NCBI GenBank assembly: GCA_028829895.1
Contig: CM054183.1
Coordinates: 77,479,071 to 77,543,070 of the forward strand
DNA length: 64,000 bases
Source: Sinotaia quadrata
Lineage: Eukaryota; Mollusca; Gastropoda; Architaenioglossa; Viviparidae
Reading direction: 5' to 3'
Shown: in pieces, positions 11,801-23,199 of the stretch
Numbering within the stretch: position 1 is the stretch's first letter
Layout of the letters: each line of letters begins with the position of its first letter
Translations under genes and position numbers: made by a program
Notes under the pieces: generated by a model
The model's input: the letters and a program-made list of their open reading frames with translations, nothing else
What the model was told of the DNA's origin: nothing
Databases searched by the model: none

Positions 11801-13185
11801 ATATGTGTTGTTGTATGCACGTAAATGTCCGAGAGGTGAGGACCGGCTTATGATGCCAGAGACTGAAATTTAGCATTTTGTTAAAAATATCAATTTATTT
11901 CCGTTTGCATTTAAATAATAAAAAATAACGGCGACCTACTGCAAGTGATTATTTATTTTTAAATTTTGTTTTTACAACTTTTTTAAAATGATCAACATAA
12001 AAAGATAAACAAGATTTAAAGAGAGATAGAATGAACTCAACATAAGAAGAGATTTTATAAAGCAATATGCAAGAGAAAAATACGCCATAAAAAGAACAAC
12101 AGAGATAAAATACCAATTCCAAACGAAAAGCAAACAACATAAAAGAGATTTTATTACAGTGTGAAAAGGGATTTGAGAAAGCAATATAAAAAGAGACAAA
12201 ATATTTTTGAAATTAAAAAAATTATAAGAGTAAAAGAAAATAACATTATTAAAGATAAACATATTCAAACAAACAAGCTGCAAGCGTGAATGCCAGTAAG
12301 GTTGACAGTTTAATTTTGCACTTATTCATTTATAAATTACAGAGAACTTGAACATTTAATTTTACATATATATAATTGTAATTTTTTTCGTGTTAATTAT
12401 TATTGAAAACAATCCTTTTTTAATAGGGGCATATTGCTTACTTTGTATAGAATACTTTGAGTTTAGATTACCTGAATGTCATGTTATTTTACTCTGCATG
12501 CTTAAGTTTCACTAAATTACTTAAGTCACTGATAATTTTTCTTACTAACTGTCAATGTGCTTATACAATTTTACATACCAGAAATGAAAATGAGAAATGT
12601 ATCCATAAGTTGGTAACTTTTGTGTCGTGGTCCAACATTCAATTAATTGTGTCATGTAAACTGCTTAATTTCAGCATTTTTAAAAGAAAGTTATTTTGTA
12701 GATTTGTATTTAAGGAATCTGATAACTAGAACATTAAAAATATCACTTTTAAAGACAATTGTCCTGAAAGAACTAAGAATTCTAATTCAAACATAATACA
12801 TCTTGGAATTTTGATTGGATAGAATTTTGATTCACATTATTCATAAATTTGTATAAGCACGGAATAAATACTTTGCTTATTTCGTATTTTTGTTTGACGA
12901 TCTTTATAAATATTACTGACAGGATGATAATATTTCGTATTTTTATTTAACGATCTTTATAAATATTACTCATAGGATAATAATAATCCAAAGGCTTCCT
13001 GACATAGTGTTAGTGTTTTATTCATTCAAAATGAAATGTTTCTGAGAGGTGTCCATTTAAATCACAGTTGTATATCCATTGCCTTCTTTTACTGCGTTCT
13101 CTGATGAATGCTGGTATTTTGTTTTTGTAATATATTTTCTTCTCAATAATTTTTTTCTTTACTATGTTTTTATTTCCTGCATTTT
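11801..13185. other. AT-rich stretch, no gene seen
   Basis: Very AT-rich. At 12880-12982 a unit of about 54 bp (TTTCGTATTTTTGTTTGACG...) is duplicated in tandem. Open frames here are low-complexity Phe/Leu/Ile-rich products of AT bias. Confidence 0.65.
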
Positions 13186-13292
13186 ATTCTACTCATAGTA
13201 CTACTGAACTTTATTCTACACATAGTACTACTGAACTTTATTCTACACATAGTACTACTGAACTTTATTCTACACACAGTACTAGTGAACTT
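13186..13292. repeat. Minisatellite, 27-bp unit, four copies
   Basis: The unit is TTCTACACATAGTACTACTG plus AACTTTA. The last copy is slightly changed. Confidence 0.93.
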
Positions 13293-13379
13293 TATGCCTG
13301 TATACAGAGTTAATTTGTTTGTCCCAGCAACATTTATTTGCAGCTATCTGACTAAAATATTGACGTAAGAAATAGAAAA

Positions 13380-13562
13380 TAGTCTGGAACATTGTTGTAG
13401 AATGATGATAGTTTAATAAATAGCGGACAGAAATGAAAAGAACTTGAGAGTACTATTCCACACTTATTAATAAATTGCGAATAGAAATGAAACAGACCAA
13501 TTACTATTCCACAAACATTACAAATAGCGGACAAAAATGAAACAGACTTCATCAACTATTCC
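13380..13562. repeat. Degenerate repeat, about 58-bp unit, three copies
   Basis: The string AATAGCGGACAGAAATGAA and a following TACTATTCCACA recur three times. Confidence 0.75.
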
Positions 13563-13604
13563 AAAAACACGGAAGAGTGTTGTTTAGTCGTACGCGTTGT
13601 GTTG

Positions 13605-13800
13605 TTAACATGCAAGCATCTGACTACTGAATGTGTTCTACTTCTTGAGTTAAGTACAACAGAATCTTTCTACTGCATGTGTTCTACTTCTTGAGTGGTG
13701 TTAAGCAGAACAGAACCCGCAAGCATCTGTCTACAGTAAATATTCTACATTTTGAGTAGTGTTAAGTAGAACAGTATGGATTCTACTTCTATAGTTTTGT
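13605..13800. repeat. Degenerate repeat around TTCTACTTCTTGAGT
   Basis: Three to four diverged copies of GCAAGCATCTGACTACTG followed by TTCTACTTCTTGAGT. Confidence 0.7.
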
Positions 13801-13899
13801 TGTATTGTAGATTGCGAACAGAAGTGTATTGCATTGAGTATCTGATGTGTTGTATTAATTTTATTGCATAATCTTCTTTTTTCTGTTGTTTTTATATTT

Positions 13900-14180
13900 T
13901 CGAAATGTATATTTCTATGCTGCTCCACTTCCTTTAGATTATTTGGAAATCTCCTCTACTGCATGTTGTTCCATTGTGTGTCGTCTTCTGTATGTTGTTC
14001 TATTGTGTGTCGTCTTCTGTATGTTGTTTTATTGCATGTCTTTGCTTCTATGATATATTATTTATTTTGCAATATATCGTAGGCTGCTTAGCTGATTTTC
14101 TTTTGACTTACGAATTTTAACAATATAATCGTAGGCTGCTTACCTGATTTTCTTTTGACTTACGACTTTAACAATATAAT
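13900..14180. repeat. Two short adjacent tandem repeats
   Basis: From 13965 to 14045 a unit of about 31 bp (TTGTGTGTCGTCTTCTGTAT) is repeated. From 14078 to 14175 a unit of about 50 bp (ATCGTAGGCTGCTTACCTGA) is present twice. Confidence 0.8.
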
Positions 14181-14344
14181 CTACTGCTTCTGGAATTTAT
14201 TTCTATAATGCTTTGAAACAATCTAAAATAGCAACAGCATAGTAAATGAAATTCAGGAAAAAATATTAAAAGTTACATTTTCCTTAAACCAGGTATTCTC
14301 TAAAATAACTATTTTCTCAAGTACTATCAAACTGATACATTATA

Positions 14345-15130
14345 CTCCATTAAACTATGACACATTACAGACTCCACTGCTACCAAATTGTACCTCATTA
14401 CATTCCACTACTATCAATGTCTAACGCATTAGACTCCACTGCTACCAAATTGTACCTCATTACATTCCACTACTATCAAACTCTAAAACATAATCGAACT
14501 ATGACATTAGACCCCACTACTAACAAATTGTCACATTATACCCCATTACTAACAAATTGTCACATTAGACCCCACTGCCAACAAACTGTGACATTAGACC
14601 CCACTACTAACAAATTGTCACATTAGAACCCACTATACAAACTGTAACATTAGACCCCACTACTAACAATCTGTGTCATTATACCCCACTAGTAACAAAA
14701 TGTTACATTAGACTCCACTACTAACAAATTGTCACATTAGACCCCACTACTAACAAATTGTCACATTAGACCCCACTGCTAACAAACTGTGACATTAGAC
14801 CTCACTGCTAACAAACTGTGACATTAGACCCCACTACTAACAAACTTTGACATTAGACTTAACTATTAATAAATTGTGTCAGTAGACTCCAATACTAACA
14901 AACTTTGACATTAGACCCCACTACTAACAAACTGTGACATTAGACCCCACTGCTAACAACCTTTGACCTTAGACTCAACTATTAATAAATTGTGTCAGTA
15001 GACTCCATTGCTAAGAAACTTTGACCTTAGACTCAACTATTAATAAATTGTGTCAGTAGACTCCATTGCTAAGAAACTTTGACCTTAGACTCAACTATTA
15101 ATAAATTGTGTCAGTAGACTCCAATACTAA
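14345..15130. repeat. Large minisatellite, 29-bp core unit
   Basis: About 25 copies of a unit containing ACATTAGACCCCACTACTAA then CAAATTGTC. The last part shifts to a longer variant (ACCTTAGACTCAACTATTAA...). The array ends just past the possible polyadenylation region of the Lhx1/5 gene. Confidence 0.95.
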
Positions 15131-15224
15131 CAAACTGTGAAGGCGAAACAGCTGGTGTTGGCCACTCATCACCTGTGGCTACGCAGACACTTGGGTCTGG
15201 CGTTTGTGAGATTGAATCATTTAG

Positions 15225-15230
15225 TTTATT
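15225..15230 (-). terminator. Candidate polyadenylation signal of Lhx1/5
   Basis: TTTATT on the plus strand reads AATAAA on the minus strand. It is the first canonical hexamer downstream of the Lhx1/5 stop codon; I found no other between 15231 and 17652. The 3' UTR would be about 2.4 kb. Non-canonical hexamers closer to the stop cannot be excluded. Confidence 0.3.
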
Positions 15231-15759
15231 TGCGCAACATTTAGTTACAGAAAAGCAGCAACAATGACAGGACGCTGACTTTCCCGGTTCAAAGACAGCA
15301 GAATATAAATGGATCTCTCTCACAGTAGAGGCACACAACTGTTGCTAATTTGCTTATCTCACGCTCACTAACCTCTTCGTCGCCATCCTTGTAACAATGA
15401 ATGCGTGCCAAATCACAGCCCACCCGAAACCAAAGGCTTGATGAAACATCTGACAATGTACCACTAGCAATTGGGAAATACATCGTCTTAAATAAAACTG
15501 TAATTCTTTCTAATTCACACTCAGGGTGTTTCCCGTTGGCTGGATACGAAATCACAACGGACACATTTGTCGGCATCTTAATGCTATCAGTCACGTTTCA
15601 CTCAAGATGCACGTACTAGCCGGTGTACTATGTCAGAAAAACGTGACCATATATATATATTTACTGTCATGTCATCAATACTGCTGGCTTCTTTGAATTG
15701 TTACAAGGTTAAGCCAGTCAGCACGTAAATTGTCTTACAGTGCAGCAAAATCAGTGGTC

Positions 15760-15895
15760 GACGCGGTAGATCAGTCTTTACAGTGCGTAACTAGTCACTA
15801 TTAAAGATTCAATCTTTACAGCGCGAAACTAGTTCCATGGTAGATTCATTCTTTACAGTGCGAAGTTAGTTCTGTGGTAGATTCATTTACAGTGC
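15760..15895. repeat. Degenerate repeat, about 38-bp unit
   Basis: Three to four diverged copies of CTTTACAGTGCGAAACTAGT followed by GGTAGATTCA. Confidence 0.7.
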
Positions 15896-16045
15896 CCTTA
15901 TCATCAATACACCAGTTGTTTCCCTGTTATGGTACGGTTTCGTTAGGCACAATTATTGTGTCACAATGCATTATGGGATATGTTTACAGCAGCTCACACT
16001 ACGACAGGTACACATAACATGTGTGGCTTATCGCTTTCAGTTTCT

Positions 16046-16059
16046 CTCTCTCCCCCCCC

Positions 16060-16092
<33 letters not shown>

Positions 16093-16105
16093 TAGTAGTA
16101 GTAGT
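16046..16105. repeat. Compound microsatellite (TC)n-(CA)n-(GTA)n
   Basis: A broken TC/C run, then CA, then five GTA units. Confidence 0.93.
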
Positions 16106-16639
16106 ATACCAGTGTCCGAATGTCGACACATAGTGACGAGGCGAATAGCTGATGGGCCCCGCTTTCACACTTTAAAATTTCATGCTCGCTTTCTCAATGC
16201 GATGAGCGTGCGCACTTTGGTCGAATGAGAATTACTGGCTGTAAGAGCTCAAAATTAATCCTAGTTTTCTTCAGCCACAGGTAGGAAGGACTAGAGTCTT
16301 GGAAACAAACTAATTCCATGCAGCATGAAAATGACAAAGCATGAGCTGGGGAATATATTTCCATAAAATAAGAGTTATTATGTCCCATTATTTCGTTTTT
16401 ATAGATATATTTGTTAGATGTTTACGTCAATTTATCTCTGATGTAGGAGTCTCCAGATTAATGATGTTCTTTACAATAATCGCTTTGTTTGTTTGTTTGT
16501 TTGGTTTACTTCTAGTTCCTGGGCGGGATGGCGTGGAATTAGCCATCAGTTTAGGAATCAGGTATCCAGAGAGCTCAATTTGATTTCATAACTTCCATTT
16601 CGGCTAGTGATGTCTTGGTTTTAGCCAAAGGTACTTGAA

Positions 16640-17015
16640 ATATCTTGAAATAGGACTTCTTTGTCCATCACTCTGTACAAGTGAGTGGTCATAAAATGAA
16701 TCATAGTCCTTCTGTTCACATAAAGGATCATTGCTTATCAAATTGTTTGTATGAACCATTTCTGTTCTCATAAAGAAATAACTGCAGATCATACATTTTA
16801 TCTGAGTGAACGCTTATAAAACAAGCTACAGCCTTATTCACATAAAGGAAAAGTGCAAATCAAACAATTTATCCGAGTTTATGCTTATGCGTTAAAATGA
16901 GTACATTCCTGTTCACATAAAGGAACACTGCAGATCAAACAGTTTATAGGCCTGAACGCTTTAAAACGATCAACGATCCTTCTGTTCACATAGAGGAACA
17001 CAGCAGATCAAACAG
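16640..17015. repeat. Degenerate repeat, about 62-bp unit, five copies
   Basis: The string CTGTTCACATAAAGGAACA followed by CAGATCAAACA and TTATCTGAGTGAACGC recurs with substitutions. Confidence 0.8.
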
Positions 17016-17084
17016 GTAAGTATGAAGAAGCGCACTCCTTATGTCTCATTTCGTACACATAAGGATGCTATCAGTTAAGCAGGT

Positions 17085-17350
17085 TTTCGTTACTGTTCAC
17101 TTGAGGATGCTACCAGTAAAGCAGGTTTTCGTAACTGTTCACTTGAGGATGCTACCAGTAAAGCAGGTTTACAATGAAACATCGATCTCGTAACGTGTGT
17201 AATCTCTCGGACTTTTCACAAGTTGAAGGTTGTGATTTAGAATTAAAAGAATGTATACACCTATATCGTGTGTAATCTTTCGGACTCTTCACAATGTGTC
17301 TAATTCTTTGTTATTCACACTCTTCACAATGTGTCTAATTCTTTGTTATT
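17085..17350. repeat. Two short duplications
   Basis: At 17085-17165 a unit of about 42 bp (GAGGATGCTACCAGTAAAGC) is repeated. At 17285-17350 a unit of about 33 bp (TTCACAATGTGTCTAATTC) is repeated. Confidence 0.8.
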
Positions 17351-17423
17351 CAGAAAGCGATAGAATGATTGGAACAGTTAAAAACGAAACCATACACCCA
17401 TCATGTGTGTAACCTCTCACTAT

Positions 17424-17612
17424 TCACCAATAGAACATTGTGAATGAAATAGTCACGTGTCGCCCTGTCCTTGTTCACCAATAGAACATTGTGAACGAAC
17501 TAGTCACGTGGTGTCACCCTTCCCACTGTTCACACAAGTACAGTCTTGTCACCCTTCCCACTGTTCACACAAGTACAGTCTTGTCACCCTTCCCACTGTT
17601 CACACAAGTACA
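17424..17612. repeat. Two minisatellites next to the Lhx1/5 stop codon
   Basis: Two copies of a unit of about 47 bp (TTCACCAATAGAACATTGTG...) are followed by three near-identical copies of a 35-bp unit (CACCCTTCCCACTGTTCACA...) starting at 17515, 17550 and 17585. The array ends about 40 bp from the stop codon, so on the minus strand it would be transcribed as the beginning of the 3' UTR. Confidence 0.92.
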
Positions 17613-17652
17613 GTTCCCGCTGGAGAAGCTGTTGCCGCTCGTGGGCTAACCG

Positions 17653-17861
17653 TCACCAGACTTCCGACATCTCTTGTGGGTGATGATGGTGTGGACCTCC
17701 TCCTGGCTGTAGGGATTGCGAAAAGGGCGAGATCCCTAACGACCTGGCGACTCCAAAGGGTCCATCGTGTGCTGACATGGGCGGCAAGGGTTCAGGTGTG
17801 GACGATGGAGGTAACGGGAGATCACCTGGGAGATAGTGCGGCTCGTGTCCTGGCCCCAGAC
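17653..17861 (-). CDS. Lhx1/5: LIM-homeobox Lhx1/5 (Lim1-like), terminal coding exon
   Basis: Encodes the C-terminal 68 residues of an Lhx1/Lhx5-class transcription factor, a nuclear DNA-binding regulator of head organiser, neural and kidney-type tissues in the animals studied. The minus-strand frame reads GT CTG GGG CCA ... TCT/GTC TGG TGA. Recognisable pieces are PSSTPEPLPPMSA, like the SPSPEPSLPGPLHSMSA block of vertebrate LHX1, and the terminal HPQEMSEVW, like the family ending PPEMNEAAVW. A four-His run precedes the end. The acceptor is good (TTTATTTGAACAG at 17862 and above). The exon starts in phase 1 and joins exactly to the phase-1 end of the exon at 42894-43040. It contains no DNA-binding domain; the LIM and homeodomain exons lie upstream. 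The vertebrate comparison is from knowledge of the family, not an alignment. Confidence 0.9.
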
Positions 17862-18067
17862 CTGTTCAAATAAAGGAAATATTGTCATAGTAAGGCAAAT
17901 CCAGGTATCACTTTGAAAGAAAAACAGTTATTTATCACAGGCTGAATATCCCAAATACGTATAACATAATGTAAGAATAATGTATCACACGATTACAGGG
18001 CTATGGTCCGAGACACGTAAACACATGATGCAATGGATAAAGGGTTTTCGTAATTTCTACTTGCCTG

Positions 18068-18180
18068 ACCAAACGTCCCATATATTGCTATCGCAATTTA
18101 CTCGTGAAAAGTCCCAGACATTGCTATCGCAATTTACTCGTGAAAAGTCCCATATATTGCTATCACACTGTACTCGTGAA
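18068..18180. repeat. Minisatellite, about 36-bp unit, three copies
   Basis: The unit contains ATTGCTATCGCAATTTACTC then GTGAAAAGTCCC. Confidence 0.9.
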
Positions 18181-18829
18181 TTTAAAGCCTCACTCATCTA
18201 TCTCTTCAAACGGGGGAGGAATAGATGTGTACAAGTTCCAAAGTACATGACAACAATAATGAGACAAGTTCTATGCATAGTTTCCAACTAAATGCACACA
18301 GTATCTGTGCTATGTATAATTTTATTTTCTGTATCCATATATTAAGTGTATGTATTATTATGCATGCCATTCATTATATTTCAAATCAGGGCAGTTTCTA
18401 ATGAAAAGCACAACACAGTTTTATATTTAAATTATCAACACTCGCAGTAAACATCAAAACTAGAATTTTACAAATACAGTATAGTACCAGAACTCCGAAA
18501 ATGTTATACTTGCAAAATAATTTTATGCGTTAAAATGAAAATTTCATTTACGAGCATACATTTTTTAAAATAAAAAAATGTTATTCTGCATTAAACTATT
18601 GAATTATCAGGGCTAATGATTTCACGAACGAGCAAAACAGCAAAACACACATACTGTTACAAATCCAACATAATTTCACGTTCAAGTCACATATCACTGC
18701 ATATACAAACCACAATATATCTGCAGTCACAAATCACACTATTGCTGTTAAAAGAGAGCAAATTATATATGAAGATAAAATAACATTATCGCTGGGTTAC
18801 AAATCCCATTTTATCTTCACTTAACAAAT
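18181..18829. other. AT-rich intron stretch
   Basis: Non-repetitive and strongly AT-rich, with no coding or regulatory signal that I can support. Confidence 0.6.
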
Positions 18830-19425
18830 CGCACTATCGCAGCAGTTACAAATCACATTATTGCTATAGGTACAAACCACGTTATCACTAGAGGTACAAA
18901 TCACATTATTATTATTATAGGTACAAATCACACATCACCACAGGCAGAAATCACATAATTATTGTAGGTACAAACCACTTTATCACTACAGACACAAATC
19001 ACATTACTACTATAGGTACAAATCACATTATGACTATAAGCACAAGTCATGTTATCACTAGAGGTACAAACCACGTTATCACTAGAGGCTTAGACCACGT
19101 TATCACTACAGGTACAGACCACGTTATCACTAGAGGTACAAACCATGTTATCACTAGAGGTACAAACCACATTATCACTAGAGGTACAAACCACGTTATC
19201 ACTAGATGCTTAGACCAGGTTATCACTACAGATACAAACCATATTATCACTAGAGGCACAAACCACGTTATCACTATAAGCATAAACCACGTTATCACTA
19301 CAGGTACAAACCACGTTATCACTAGAGGTACAAACCACGTTATCACTGAGGCACAAATCACATTATAATATAGGTACAAACTACTTTATCACTACAGGCA
19401 CAAATCATATTATCGCTGCAGAGAA
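18830..19425. repeat. Minisatellite, 24-bp unit, about 25 copies
   Basis: The unit is built on AGGTACAAACCACGTTATCA then CTAG. The core is homogeneous and both edges are decayed. Because 24 is a multiple of 3, both strands stay open for about 110 codons; these frames are artefacts. Confidence 0.96.
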
Positions 19426-19564
19426 AAAAATGCAAGGGAAAATTTACATCAAGAATAATTCTGATTAATGTTGGAATCGAATCAGAAACTCAAACGTACT
19501 ATCTGCTATACACTACAATGCTATTTTTTCCCTAGAAAGGTTATCGTGATTCTGAGATATTTAC

Positions 19565-19750
19565 CATGTCGTGCTCTCGAGATGTTCTTGAAATGTGCTA
19601 AGATGTCCTTGAGATGTATTACCTGTCCTTAAATGTGCTAAGGTGTCAATGAGACGTATTACCTGTCCTTGAAATGTGCTAACGTGTACTTGAGACGTAT
19701 TACTTATCCATGAAATGTGCTAATGTGTCCTTGATCATGTCCTTACATGC
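19565..19750. repeat. Degenerate repeat around CCTTGAAATGTGCTAA
   Basis: Five diverged copies of a unit of about 47 bp that includes TGTCCTTGAAATGTGCTAA and GAGACGTATTACC. Confidence 0.8.
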
Positions 19751-20113
19751 TAGCGTGTTTACTTCCCTGGTTAGACGCGTATTGTATATATTTTCTTAGT
19801 AAAACGTGCTATTGTGTTTGTGAGCTCTACACCGTGAGGTATATTGTTCTTTAGATGGTAATAGCGTTGTAGAGATAAATGTATATACTTTTAAAGTATA
19901 AGAACTTGATACACTACATGTTTCACCTATAAAACCCAAATCTGGCGTATTGCGTTATATCAGTTGTCAATGTCTCTTTAATTAATCGGTTTTCTATAAA
20001 ATCAATCACCACGAAAAGTTGCATTTAAAAAATAAAATCTACAATTATACTTTTGGCATTCAGTATAGCATCATTCACACATTAGCATCAATGAATCAAT
20101 GAGCACCAACGTT

Positions 20114-20117
<4 letters not shown>
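19751..20117. other. Non-repetitive intron stretch
   Basis: AT-rich with no recognised feature. Confidence 0.6.
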
Positions 20118-20180
<63 letters not shown>

Positions 20181-20333
20181 TGCGTGCGAGAGTGTGTGTG
20201 TGTGAGAGAGAGAGTGCGTGTGTGTGTGCGTGCGAGTGTGTGTGTGTGTGTGTGCGAGAGAGGTTTGTGTGTGTGTGTGCGAGAGAGGTTGTGTGTGTGT
20301 GTGCGAGAAAGGTTGTGTGTGTGTGCCTGCGAG

Positions 20334-20388
<55 letters not shown>

Positions 20389-20397
20389 TTGCATGTA
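20118..20397. repeat. Long compound GT/GA microsatellite
   Basis: Long GT runs at both ends with GCGAGAGAG-type interruptions in between. It gives spurious Val/Cys or His/Thr frames on both strands. Long GT tracts can form Z-DNA; that is general knowledge and not shown here. Confidence 0.97.
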
Positions 20398-20454
20398 TGT
20401 GTGACATTCAGCACAGTGCCCCATATGAATATGTACGAAACAACTTACCAGAAG

Positions 20455-20935
20455 TATGTTTACCAATCGGGATAATGATATAGTTTTAACGACTTCCAAA
20501 TCAGAACTAATAATACAATCACTAGATGTATGTATATGTGTCAATCAGAACAATACAATAAACAATCAGTAGATTTGCTAATCAGAATTAATAATACAGT
20601 ACAATTACTAAATGTATTTGTACCAATTAGAACTGACAATAGAATTACTAGATGTATATGTGCCAATAAGAACTAATACTAAATTACTAGAAGTATTATG
20701 TGTCAAACACAGCTAACAATACAATCACTAGATGTCTAAGTGCCAATCAGAACTAACAATACAGTTACTATATATATATATATATACAAGTCAGAACTAA
20801 CAATACAATTACTAGATGTATATATACAAGTCAGAACTAACAATGCAGTTACTAGATGTAAATATTCCAATCGGTTTTAACGATGCAGTGTATTAGATGT
20901 ACATGTGCCAATCAAAACTACCAATACATATTACT
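20455..20935. repeat. Degenerate minisatellite, about 40-bp unit
   Basis: About ten diverged copies of AATCAGAACTAACAATACA followed by ATTACTAGATGTATATGTGC. Confidence 0.85.
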
Positions 20936-21738
20936 GAATATGTCTGTGTCAATTATTATCAGCAAAATGCTGGTCCTCTGGCTACAGAGTGTTGTGCCTA
21001 ACTATAATTTCAATACATGTACTTGGCAATACATTTCGAGAACAATGTATAACAATCCTCCTCACGCAGAACAGGTTATGACAGGATACACGCACTCCGA
21101 GCTTTCTTCAGGGTGGGAACACGATATTATACATACGCGGAAATCAAGCACCAATGTTAAAACGAGCTGTCTGAGTCTCTATAACTCTTGCAGCATAAAC
21201 GCTTCAAAGACTCGTCAAACGGCATGCCAAAAACAAACGACTTTTCAGCACATTTTGAGCGTGCCAGCTAGGAGTACCTGGCGGACATTTATCACTCCCG
21301 TGCCTATGTCAGCTACTCGCCGAAAGAACTCCCTGCCGCCTCGTTGTATCTTTCTTTTTCTTTTTCTTTTTGCTGTTGTTGAGTTTGCATGGTGCTCAAG
21401 GCAGGGGTTGCAGACAGTTATAGATGTGTAGGGACGTTTGCGGCAGCCATCGAGATGTTGGGAAGCTAATTGTACGAAGATATATCGGTAGTCCACACTG
21501 GCAATGATTCGGAAAGCCGCTCTATAACTTATGTGTATGGGTAGGGTAGAAGGAGTTGCGTGCTGGGATGGGCCTTTGTGTGTCTGTGATCCTGACTCAC
21601 TAATGTGGCCGTGCGAATGCATAATTGCATGTGTGTGGAAGAGTGTGTGTACGTGTTTGTGGGTTGTATTGAGTGTCTGGCAATGAGTTTTTCAGTGTAC
21701 CTTGTAAGTGTAATAAGTCCGTGTGCGTCGTTGTCTTT
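20936..21738. other. Complex intron island, no gene recognised
   Basis: Balanced composition from 21060 to 21600. A 182-residue plus-strand frame (20883-21431) runs through it, but it begins inside the repeat array and shows no domain. A pyrimidine tract at 21345-21375 precedes possible plus-strand acceptor AGs, with no paired donor found. Confidence 0.5.
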
Positions 21739-21948
21739 GACATTGTGACGTTTCTTCCACTGTCTTTGTCTTCGACATTGTGACGTATCTTCCACTGCCT
21801 TTGTCTCTGACATTGTGACGTTTCTTCCACTGCCTTTGTCTTTGACATTGTGACGTGTCTTCCACTGCCTTTGTCTTTGACATTGTGAAGTTTCTTCCAT
21901 TGCCTTTATCTTTGACATTGTGACGTTTCTTCCACTGCCTTTGTTGAT
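21739..21948. repeat. Minisatellite, 35-bp unit, six copies
   Basis: GACATTG recurs at 21739, 21774, 21809, 21844, 21879 and 21914. The unit contains GACATTGTGACGTTTCTTCC. Each copy carries a TGACGT half-site of the CRE type. Confidence 0.95.
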
Positions 21949-22071
21949 AAGGCGTTGCGTGTATGTATGTCAGAGCGTTCACGACAGACTTGTGTACATG
22001 TTTTTTTTTTTTAGATGTTTGCGACGTATGTGCATGGACGTGTGCTGTATGTGGCACCAGTGATTGCCTGA

Positions 22072-22310
22072 GGAAATACAATTTATGATATGTCGGTGTA
22101 TTTGTGGAAATACAATTTGTGATATGTGGGTGTATTTGTGGAAATACAATTTGTGATATGTGGGTGTATTTGTGGAAATACAATTTGTGATATGTGGGTG
22201 TATTTGTGGAAATACAATTTGTGATATGTGGGTGTATTTGTGAAAATACAATGTGTGATATGTGGGTATACTTGTGGAAATACAATTTGTGACGTATGGG
22301 TGCAGTAGAA
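22072..22310. repeat. Minisatellite, 34-bp unit, seven copies
   Basis: The unit contains GGAAATACAATTTGTGATAT then GTGGGTGTATTTGT. It decays rightwards into 22311-22540, where single related words (GGAAATAC, TGTGATG) remain. Confidence 0.94.
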
Positions 22311-23199
22311 ATTCTTATTGTGATGCCTCTGTTTGCAGATATGCTCAGTGCTTCATGCGTGCTTGTGGAGGAAACATGTTTGTGGCAACTCTGTTTACTC
22401 GTGAATATGCTGCTGCTGACCTTTGTGTGTGCCGTGGAAATACTGCTTGTGATGTCGGTATGTGTATGAAGATAACGCTTTTCGTGAACAGTTTGTTGAT
22501 TTGCCTGTGAACATACCTTTTGTGACGTCTGAATATGTCGCATGAAATCTCTTTGTGTATACATATCAAAGGCAACGCTGTTTTATTTCTGTCACTCTTG
22601 CCCGTTTGGTTGTCAGTGTGGCTATAGAAAGTATAGATTCATTGTTGTGATGAACAAAATGAAGTCTGGTAAAGAGAACACTCGTTATGGACGATATATA
22701 GTAGTGAACACTTTCCAACGAGTACATATTTATATTTGTTTTAATATAATTAAATAAAATAATTGTATTTATAAACTAACCCTGCTCCAGAACACATGTT
22801 TCATCGGTGCATCCACAATCTTCAATATCACAAGCAAGAGATTAACATTTCATACAATAAGCAAACTATCGTAATAACAGGTGAAAGAAAGATTGAGGAG
22901 TGAAAGAGTGAAAGACAAATATACAAACAGATGAATGGATCAAAGAATGGATGAAGAGAGTATTTACATATATTAATTCTCTAAAAATATAAAAATAATT
23001 CACAAGAAAATGTCACTTGGAATGCATGTAAACGGATGCGTCTATAGGTGTGCTGTATAAATAATTCGCCTTGACTTGAAACCCGCATCGCTGTAAAAAG
23101 CTCACAAACTGGGAATCCGCGGGTTGAAAAAGAAAATAAATAAATCTGCGATACGATGCGAAGTGGTGCTTCTTCTTTTTGAAAAGTTTAAAATATTTT
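22311..23199. other. Intron stretch, decayed repeat then AT-rich DNA
   Basis: No supported gene. Short frames near 22262-22575 read through decayed repeat copies. Confidence 0.55.

Larger units (their letters stand above)
15231..17652 (-). other. Probable 3' UTR / downstream region of Lhx1/5
   Basis: The stretch 15131-15640 is complex and GC-richer. It includes a 101-residue minus-strand frame (15289-15594) with balanced composition but no recognisable domain or splice-bounded start. Within the region are short repeats at 15760-15895, 16046-16105, 16640-17015, 17085-17165, 17270-17350 and 17424-17612. The part 16110-16620 is non-repetitive and includes an ATTAATCC site near 16254, of the type bound by Otx/Pitx homeodomains. 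That these bases are transcribed is inferred from position only. Confidence 0.35.

Noticed and set aside
15289..15594. 101-codon minus-strand ORF as a separate gene
   Set aside because: Composition is plausible but there is no family resemblance, promoter or splice evidence, and it falls in the probable 3' UTR; kept only as a remark there.
17457..17873. 138-codon plus-strand frame
   Set aside because: It is the shadow of the Lhx1/5 terminal exon on the opposite strand plus the neighbouring 35-bp array.
19030..19379. Frames of 110-112 codons on both strands
   Set aside because: Produced by the 24-bp array.
20088..20544. Overlapping open frames of 100-143 codons on both strands
   Set aside because: They read the GT/GA microsatellite and consist of His-Thr or Val-Cys runs.
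21692..22564. 290-codon minus-strand frame
   Set aside because: It is made of the 35-bp and 34-bp minisatellites plus unrelated flanks, with no domain and no splice context.
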